This document shows positions 58,317 to 64,000 of a DNA stretch of 64,000 nucleotides, piece after piece. This DNA comes from Firm-04 sp045642925 (GTDB lineage: Bacteria > Bacillota > Clostridia > Oscillospirales > Ruminococcaceae), in NCBI GenBank assembly GCA_045642925.1, contig JAZUJW010000011.1:12481-76480 (forward strand). The letters are read 5' to 3'. The first letter of the stretch is position 1. Each line of letters opens with the position of its first letter. The position numbers and the translations under genes were made by a program. The notes below the pieces were generated by a model. It had not been told where the DNA came from. It saw nothing but the letters and a program-made list of their open reading frames with translations, and did not search any database.

Positions 58317-58607
58317 TCTTTTTTTCCCCTCTCGTAAAAATTAGGTTTGAATAATGCACGGACATTGCCTGCTATGGGGCAGGTGTGGTCATGCGCTTGT
58401 CAGGAATGAGCGATTCAAGGCGATTCCCGTGCGTTCGCGTCTTTCCTCGCTTTGCAAAGCCGTACAGGAGAAGCGAAGGCTTCGGCTGCTTTTCGTGCGG
58501 CATCGGATATATGTATTTCAAGTGACGCGCTGTTTTCTTTCACGGCACAGACACGAGATTATCACACATAAGACCGAAACAGGACAAAAAGCCCTATACC
58601 ATTCCTG
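58317..58607 (-). promoter_or_regulatory. Long 5' untranslated leader of the GH48 gene
   Basis: About 290 nt separate the predicted start of transcription from the start codon; the ribosome site is GAGGGG near 58330. The leader has local inverted repeats (GAAGCGAAGGCTTC near 58470; TTTGCAAAG near 58455) and no open frame. I could not fit it to a known riboswitch. Confidence 0.5.
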
Positions 58608-58613
58608 CTTTTC

Positions 58614-58642
58614 ATTATAGTGATTCGGTTTTGATTTGTCAA
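58614..58642 (-). promoter_or_regulatory. SigA promoter of the GH48 gene
   Basis: Minus strand TTGACA (58642-58637), 17 nt, TATAAT (58619-58614): a perfect consensus, about 300 nt before the start codon. Confidence 0.8.
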
Positions 58643-59082
58643 GCCTTTACTGGAAAACGAACACGGATATGAAAGCATTTTGGATGCTTAGACAAATTCG
58701 GGACTGCTGCTTTGTGCAACCTGCCATATCCTGTCATAGGACTGTCATATCGTCATATCAAGCTGAAAATTTAGCGAAAACGAATCTGCACAGGCTTCTC
58801 AGTCGCCTGACACAAGGCTGACACATTGGGCAGATAAAATGGAGTTCGGCATAGTCTGGGATTCCGTATATTCATAGTATCGTTACAGTTTGTTCATCTT
58901 CTGTTCATCTATTTTTGCAATAATATAATGGTATGGGCTTTGATGCAGATGTGCTGTCTGAGAAGTCTGTTTTTCGCTGAGAGGGTGCATAAAAGGGGGC
59001 ATTTTTCAGCGGAGCATAATGCATGACCGCTGTCTGTGAGGTACCGCTTCGGACGGCGGCAAGGAAAGGATACTATATAAAT
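58643..59082. other. Intergenic region upstream of the ABC exporter operon
   Basis: About 440 bp with no gene seen. A TATAAT near 58923 is the best plus-strand -10, but the -35 (CTGTTC) is poor, so an activator or another sigma factor may be needed. Two direct TGTTCATCT copies sit just upstream (about 58890-58912). A hairpin CCGCTGTC/GGACGGCGG lies at about 59030-59060 before the ribosome site. Confidence 0.45.
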
Positions 59083-60147
59083 ATGGTAGAAATCAAGAAT
59101 CTTACCAAGTATTATGGCGACCATCCTGCCGTTCAGGATATTTCCTTTACGGTCGGAGACCATGAAGTGCTGGGCTTTCTGGGACCGAACGGTGCCGGAA
59201 AATCCACCACGATGAACATGATCACGGGTTGCCTGCCGTCCACATCAGGTACCGTGCTGGTGGATGGTTTTGACATTTCCAAAGATCCGCTGGAAGTCAA
59301 GCGCCGCATCGGCTATCTGCCCGAACTGCCGCCTGTGTATCCCGATATGCGCGTGCGCAATTATCTGGAATTTGCGGCGGGCTTGAAGGGTGTCAAGCGC
59401 GGCGACATTCAGAAGCAGGTCGAGAACGCCATGGAGCGTCTGAAAATTACCGATGTGCAGAAGCGTCTGATCGGTAATCTCTCGAAAGGTTATCGGCAGC
59501 GTGTCGGTTTTGCGCAGGCATTGCTTGGCACACCGAAATTCCTGATCCTCGATGAACCGACCGTTGGTCTTGACCCGAAGCAGGTCATGGAAGTCCGCAA
59601 CCTGATTCGTGACCTTGCGAAAGACCATACTATTATATTCTCGACACATATTCTGGCAGAAGTCAGTGCCGTCTGCGAGCGCGTTGTCATCATCAACAAG
59701 GGACAGATCCGCGCTGTGGATACGATCGCAAACCTCGAAAAGAGCGTGTCGAACGATATCGTACTGCAAATGAAGATTGAGGGTGACATCACCAAGGCAA
59801 CAGAGGTCATCCGCAGTACAAAAGGCGTGATCGAACTGCGCGAAGTCGAATATCAGTCGGCGGGCGTCAATACATACACCATCGCCATCGAGAATGAAGA
59901 TGTCCGCAAGCCGCTGATGACGGCTTTGCTGGGTGCGGACTGCATGGTGCTGGAAGTCAATGCAGTTCATGCAAATCTGGAAGAAATCTTCGTCAAGCTG
60001 ACCTCTGCACCGCGTGAAAAGACACGCACAGAGATGTTTGAGGAACTCGGCAAAGAACTTGAAGCCGCGCGCGATGCCGAAATCCAAAAATCGGCAGAAC
60101 CTGCAGAAAATCCGTATGACAGCAAAGACGGGGAGGGCGAAAACTGA
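59083..60147 (+). CDS. ABC transporter ATP-binding protein (GldA/NosF-like)
   Basis: A 354-residue ATPase: Walker A GPNGAGKST at 34-42, Q-loop region, signature LSKGYRQRVGFAQALLG, Walker B LILDEPTVGLDP and switch His in STHIL. A C-terminal extension (about 230-354) ends in an acidic tail. It resembles ATPases of Gld/Nos-type ABC-2 exporters. I chose the ATG at 59083; AAGGAAAGGA lies about 12 nt upstream. The stop codon shares one base with the permease start (TGATG). Confidence 0.92.
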   Translation: MVEIKNLTKYYGDHPAVQDISFTVGDHEVLGFLGPNGAGKSTTMNMITGCLPSTSGTVLVDGFDISKDPLEVKRRIGYLPELPPVYPDMRVRNYLEFAAGLKGVKRGDIQKQVENAMERLKITDVQKRLIGNLSKGYRQRVGFAQALLGTPKFLILDEPTVGLDPKQVMEVRNLIRDLAKDHTIIFSTHILAEVSAVCERVVIINKGQIRAVDTIANLEKSVSNDIVLQMKIEGDITKATEVIRSTKGVIELREVEYQSAGVNTYTIAIENEDVRKPLMTALLGADCMVLEVNAVHANLEEIFVKLTSAPREKTRTEMFEELGKELEAARDAEIQKSAEPAENPYDSKDGEGEN

Positions 60148-60878
60148 TGTTTGCACTGTATAAAAAGGAAGTTCAATCCTATTTTTATTCACCGTTTGCC
60201 TATGTCATCAGCGCACTGTTCCTGATGGTATTTTCACTGAGCTTTGTGAACAGCATTTCCAATATGGATTCGAATGTGCTGAAATTCTCATTCTCCAACA
60301 TTTTCTATAATAACTTCTTCTACTTCATTTTCATGATTCCGCTGCTGACGATGCGCACCTTTGCGGAAGAACGCAAATCGCACACGGAAACGCTCTGGCT
60401 TTCCGCACCGATCACGATTTCCAAGGTAGTCATGGCGAAATATTTCGCAGTTGTGACTGTTTTCCTTTGCATGATGGCACTTTCCCTGTTCTTCCCGCTG
60501 GTTGTCTTTATCAAGGGCAGTGTCATGGGCGCAAGCCTGTTCTGCGGCTATATCGGCTTTTTGCTCTGGGGCATGGTCTGTATCGCCATCGGTATGATGA
60601 TGTCTGCACTGACTGACAGCCCGATTCTGGCAGCACTTCTTGGTGAAGCTGCAATGATTCTCGTCATTTTCCTCGACAACTTTACCAAGAGCGACCTGAT
60701 TCAGTCGATTCCGTTCCTTGCAAAGATTTTCGAATTCTTCTCAACAGAAACCAGATTTTCCGGCTTCTCACAGGGCTTGTTCAGCCTCTCGGATTTGGTA
60801 TTTTTCATTTCCCTGTCCGCAGTCGTGGTCATCTGGACGATCGTCATTATTGAGAAGCGCCGTCAGAGCCGTGCATAA
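60147..60878 (+). CDS. ABC-2 type permease (GldF-like)
   Basis: A 243-residue membrane protein with six predicted helices, starting MFALYKKEVQSYFYSPFAYVI as in GldF-type permeases. RTFAEERKSHTETLWLSAPI after the second helix is the conserved cytoplasmic ABC-2 loop. It partners with the ATPase directly upstream (1-nt overlap) and the GldG-like protein 56 nt downstream. Confidence 0.9.
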   Translation: MFALYKKEVQSYFYSPFAYVISALFLMVFSLSFVNSISNMDSNVLKFSFSNIFYNNFFYFIFMIPLLTMRTFAEERKSHTETLWLSAPITISKVVMAKYFAVVTVFLCMMALSLFFPLVVFIKGSVMGASLFCGYIGFLLWGMVCIAIGMMMSALTDSPILAALLGEAAMILVIFLDNFTKSDLIQSIPFLAKIFEFFSTETRFSGFSQGLFSLSDLVFFISLSAVVVIWTIVIIEKRRQSRA

Positions 60879-60934
60879 TTGAACGCACGCAGTCAAAAAC
60901 GGCAGCCGAAATATTATCTCGGAGGAAGATTGAA

Positions 60935-62422
60935 ATGAGTAATGCTGACAACAGCAAAAATAAGAAGTATACCGCGCTGGCATGGTCGCTGGCGGCACTG
61001 GTGCTTGCCATTGCGATTCCGCTGAACCTGATTTTTGAGCGCCTGAATGTCACTTTTGACATGACACCCAACAGCCTCTATACCCTGACGGATACTACAA
61101 CGAAGCTCCTTTCGCAGTACGATGCAGAGGGCATTGTAGTGGATGTGTATTTTCTGGGTGAGATGAAGGAAATGGAAGAAGACCTCGAGATGCTGGCAAT
61201 GTACCGTACCTTGCTGGAATATCAGGAATTCTCCTGCTTCCATCTGATTTCCTTTGACCCTGATACCCAGCCGCAGCTCAAAAAGGAAATTGACCCGGAC
61301 GGTGTTTACAACCTTTCGAAGTACGATTTCATTTTCAAGTACAATGACATGGTGAAGCGTATTCCTGCTTCGCTGATGTATACCTACGAAACCGAACAGG
61401 ATTCCAATGGCAATACCAAAGTGCTTTCGGCAGAATTCCGTGCAGAAGGGTACTTTACGGGCGCGATGTATTCGGTCATTACCGGTGAGCGTCCTGTGGT
61501 CTACTTCCTGGAAGGTCACGGCGAACATCCGATGTCGGACTTCACCCGTCTGCAAACGAACCTTGCTAACTACAACTACGGTTCTGAAACGCTGAATCTG
61601 ATGAATGCGGAAGCCGTTCCTGATGATGCCTGCATGATTATCATGGCAGGCCCGAAAGTGGACATCACCGAAGACGAATTCAACAAGCTGAATGATTATC
61701 TCGACAAGGGCGGTAATCTTTCCCTGCTGATGACACCGAATTCCGACAAGACCAGTTACAGCTATCTGGAATCCATCATGTACACATTCTGTATCGGAAT
61801 GCACTATGATACAGTGCATGAAACCGATGCGAAACGTCATGTTTCCAACAACAATCAGATTTACATGGTTGACCTTGTACCTGCAAGAGAAGAAGCAGAA
61901 TACGACCTGACATCCGGTCTGCTGCGTGACAGCACACTGATTCCGTATATGCCTGCTTCCCGTAGTTTTTACAGCATTTACAATGAAAACTATACGACAA
62001 ACCTTTGCAGTGACCTGATTCGTACCGCAACGACAGCAGTGTCTGAACCATGCGGCGGTCTGTTGGCTGACCCTGAACCGATTGAAGGTTCTCAGCTTTC
62101 TCTGGCAATGAGTTCGCAGAGTGCCGTCCGCAACAATGCAAAGCTTGCGGTATTTGGTTCTGCGGAATTCATGACGGATGCCATTCTGAACACCGATACG
62201 GGTGCATATTTCATTTCCCCGATGTACCTTTATATTAGTACCATTTCGTGGATGTACAACAGTGACGTGGATATGAACATCGACAACAAGTCGAAAACCT
62301 ACGATGAACTGCCCATCAACAGCGATGATTCTGCAAAGGCATACATGATCGTGTTCCTTGCACTGCCTGTATTGGTAGCGATTGGCGGCGTGGTTGTATG
62401 GCTGAGGAGGAAAGATGCATGA
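60935..62422 (+). CDS. GldG-like ABC transporter auxiliary protein
   Basis: A 495-residue protein with an N-terminal helix (WSLAALVLAIAIPLNLIF), a large extracellular domain (about 45-460) and a C-terminal helix (MIVFLALPVLVAIGGVVVWL) with RRK after it. The pattern fits the GldG/ABC_transp_aux family: NSLYTLTDTTTKLL, VDVYFLG, VVYFLEGHGEHPM, DDACMIIMAGPKVDIT and YLDKGGNLSLLMTP. The family domain is related to ThuA/GATase-like folds and may gate or assist substrate release. It overlaps the next gene by 4 nt. Confidence 0.88.
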   Translation: MSNADNSKNKKYTALAWSLAALVLAIAIPLNLIFERLNVTFDMTPNSLYTLTDTTTKLLSQYDAEGIVVDVYFLGEMKEMEEDLEMLAMYRTLLEYQEFSCFHLISFDPDTQPQLKKEIDPDGVYNLSKYDFIFKYNDMVKRIPASLMYTYETEQDSNGNTKVLSAEFRAEGYFTGAMYSVITGERPVVYFLEGHGEHPMSDFTRLQTNLANYNYGSETLNLMNAEAVPDDACMIIMAGPKVDITEDEFNKLNDYLDKGGNLSLLMTPNSDKTSYSYLESIMYTFCIGMHYDTVHETDAKRHVSNNNQIYMVDLVPAREEAEYDLTSGLLRDSTLIPYMPASRSFYSIYNENYTTNLCSDLIRTATTAVSEPCGGLLADPEPIEGSQLSLAMSSQSAVRNNAKLAVFGSAEFMTDAILNTDTGAYFISPMYLYISTISWMYNSDVDMNIDNKSKTYDELPINSDDSAKAYMIVFLALPVLVAIGGVVVWLRRKDA

Positions 62423-63828
62423 CCAAGCAGCTGAAAATGATTATCGGCATGGCTACGACAGCGGTTGTGCTGGTGGGCGTGTTCATTGTTGTGAATGCAA
62501 AAATGACGAAAAAAGAGGAAGAAGCCAATATCGGCGGCCCGAAAACGCTGTTTTCCTTTGACAGCGCCACGGTCAATACGGTCACGATTGACAATGAGGA
62601 AGGATTTTTCCGTTTTGACTGGGACTACGAAAACACCATCTGGAAGCTGACTTCCGAAGAACAGTTTGATATCAACACATATGCGATTTCCAGTGTTTGC
62701 AATTATATCTGTAATCTCTCCACGGAAAAGACCGTTGCATTTGACTGTCAGGACACGGCGGCATTCGGATTTGAGCATCCTGTGACGCTGAAAGTATACA
62801 CGACAGAAACAGGCGAGGACAATCCGTATATTCTGTATGTGGGTGATGCAACGCCGACATATGATGCATATTATGCAATGGTAGAGGGTTCTCCTGATGT
62901 TTACACGATTGATTACACGTCAGGTTCGGTATTCTGTCTGGCGAAGGATATGTTGAAAAACGTATATCTGTTTGACGTATCGGGCAGTAATGTGACCTAT
63001 GTGCGTGTAGACAGAAGTGATGAAACGGTCATGGAATTCGAGCGCGATGCAGATTATGCATGGCAGCTGAAAAAGCCGACAGGTTTTACGGTCATGAATT
63101 CGGAAGTAGATGTCATGATTCAAACGCTGATTCGTGCAGAATACACGGGCTTTGTGGAAGAACATCCGAAAGATTTTGCGAAATACGGATTGGACAAGCC
63201 GACTGAGAAGCTGTATGTCAAGGGTACGCGCAACAACATCCCGCTGGAGGGTGAATTCTGGTTTGGAGATTCGGTATCTGCGGCAGAGAATGAAACGGAC
63301 ATTTACGGATACAGTGTAGCATCTGACCAGATTTTCAAGATTCATCGTGGAGATGTATATTTCATCAAGGAAGATGTAGGCGATTACATTATTCCGTATG
63401 CATTTTCTGCGGAGATTCAGGATATCAAGGCAATTGATGTTGATTTTGGTGACATTTGTGATGTGAAATGCACGTTGAATGTGGAATACAAGAATGGCAA
63501 GGCGAACTTCCGACTGGATGACAAGACGAGCAGTCAGGAGAACAGTGACTTGCAGCTTTTGTATGATAATTTCTATCGTTCGGTGACGACGATGAAGTTT
63601 TCGACGATTGAGTTGGGTGCAAATCCGGAGGGAGAAGCGGCAGCCAAAATTGTGTATCACATGACAGACGGCAGTACGCATACGATTTCGTTTATACCGC
63701 AGGCAGAGAATAATTTCTATGCGATGGTGGATGACAAGTATAATGGAATGACGTTCAGATTGAATCGTTTCACGGGTGACATGGGTGTATTGACGGTATA
63801 CAATGCGTTGTTGAACGGATTAAAATAA
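62419..63828 (+). CDS. DUF4340-family membrane-anchored protein
   Basis: A 469-residue protein with an N-terminal signal anchor (MIIGMATTAVVLVGVFIVV) and a beta-rich extracellular part. DUF4340 features: FDWDYENTIWKLTSEEQFDINTYAISSV, KTVAFDCQDTAAFGFEHPVTLKVY and a second duplicated module with KYGLDKPTEKLYV (read in parts). DUF4340 proteins routinely follow GldG-like genes in such operons, so it is the fourth part of the exporter. GGAGG lies 8-9 nt before the ATG, which overlaps the gldG-like stop. Substrate unknown. Confidence 0.87.
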   Translation: MTKQLKMIIGMATTAVVLVGVFIVVNAKMTKKEEEANIGGPKTLFSFDSATVNTVTIDNEEGFFRFDWDYENTIWKLTSEEQFDINTYAISSVCNYICNLSTEKTVAFDCQDTAAFGFEHPVTLKVYTTETGEDNPYILYVGDATPTYDAYYAMVEGSPDVYTIDYTSGSVFCLAKDMLKNVYLFDVSGSNVTYVRVDRSDETVMEFERDADYAWQLKKPTGFTVMNSEVDVMIQTLIRAEYTGFVEEHPKDFAKYGLDKPTEKLYVKGTRNNIPLEGEFWFGDSVSAAENETDIYGYSVASDQIFKIHRGDVYFIKEDVGDYIIPYAFSAEIQDIKAIDVDFGDICDVKCTLNVEYKNGKANFRLDDKTSSQENSDLQLLYDNFYRSVTTMKFSTIELGANPEGEAAAKIVYHMTDGSTHTISFIPQAENNFYAMVDDKYNGMTFRLNRFTGDMGVLTVYNALLNGLK

Positions 63829-63861
63829 GGGTTTGCGCAATTTTAGCGCATCCCGCGCCCA

Positions 63862-64000
63862 ATCATGAGGATTCCAAAGGGAATCATTCCCTTTGGCGGA
63901 GTCCAGAGGCAGCGCCTCTGGACGCAAACAGACTGCAAGCAGTCTGCACCGCAGTCGGCGAAACACCCCTGTTTCGTCCAAACGAATCAGGAGGGGGTAT
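63862..64000. repeat. Dispersed repeat, left-arm copy at the window end
   Basis: Starts ATGAGGATTCCAAAGGGAAT, continues with the ATTCCCTTTGG and CCAGAGGCAGCGCCTCTGG hairpins and ends CAAACGAATCAGGAGGGGG, the same order as the left arm at 19708. A copy-specific CAGACTGCAAGCAGTCTG hairpin replaces the CGCGCTCCGCAGAGCGCG module. It begins 34 nt after the DUF4340 stop and may continue beyond the window. Confidence 0.75.

Noticed and set aside
58440..58520. Possible c-di-GMP riboswitch in the GH48 leader
   Set aside because: Short GACGCGAACGCACGGG recalls the GEMM motif, but the GCAAACC side and paired stems are missing.
58975..59065. TPP-riboswitch-like CTGAGAGGGTGC
   Set aside because: Only one conserved block is present; the second half of the THI box is absent and the downstream operon is not thiamine-related.
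63120..63319. Short frames opposite the DUF4340 gene
   Set aside because: Codon shadows of a well-supported gene.
1..64000. CRISPR arrays, prophage or insertion sequences
   Set aside because: I found no regularly spaced direct repeats, no transposase or integrase and no phage structural genes.

Overview
The window looks like chromosomal DNA of an anaerobic, spore-forming, cellulose-degrading Ruminococcus (Oscillospiraceae). The main evidence is a secreted family-48 cellulase with a C-terminal dockerin, Thr-rich linkers in several surface proteins, a SpoVM peptide, and the Gram-positive housekeeping order yicC-remA-gmk-rpoZ-priA-def-fmt-rsmB-rlmN-prpC-prkC-rsgA-thiN. The species is not fixed by what I can see. 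A GH48 with its own dockerin fits cellulosome builders such as R. flavefaciens, R. champanellensis or R. callidus better than R. albus.

Layout. At 0-3 kb there is a flavoprotein, then an ECF sigma factor overlapping a membrane protein that is probably its anti-sigma factor and carries a Thr-rich extracellular stalk. A 30-residue spoVM lies on the opposite strand at 3.1-3.2 kb. From 3.9 to 30 kb the region is accessory and surface-oriented: an M60-like secreted protease, an MBL-fold hydrolase, a 4317-residue secreted protein built from InlB/Flg_new-type repeats (13 kb), a Sel1-repeat protein, a VanZ-like protein, a leucine-rich-repeat protein with a papain-like domain, a transglutaminase-like secreted protein, a cytidine deaminase with an unknown Cys-rich partner, a zinc-protease-like lipoprotein and an HTH/zinc-ribbon regulator. 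Two short peptides at 6.3 and 23.7 kb share the motif AExExLxFxxEDVIxTS. Each sits directly 3' of a large secreted-protein gene and before a similar terminator; this is the most novel signal in the window.

At 30.9-35.4 kb come tRNA-Pro and a lysine-biosynthesis operon (asd, two unknown genes, dapA, dapB) behind a lysine riboswitch with its terminator. At 35.6-39.6 kb are a lone type IV pilin-like protein, a PfkB-family sugar-phosphate kinase and recJ. An HtrA protease follows at 39.8-41.5 kb. From 41.7 to 55.6 kb is the long housekeeping operon, all on the minus strand. It covers nucleotide supply, replication restart, translation initiation and rRNA modification, ribosome assembly, and the PASTA kinase/PP2C phosphatase pair. 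Next are the GH48 cellulase (55.8-58.3 kb, minus) with a consensus promoter and a leader of about 290 nt, and a four-gene ABC exporter of the Gld/DUF4340 type (59.1-63.8 kb, plus). Many genes have TTGACA-17-TATAAT-like promoters and strong hairpin terminators. A modular dispersed repeat occurs at 19.7-20.0, 39.6-39.8 and 63.9-64.0 kb. I saw no CRISPR array, insertion sequence or prophage.
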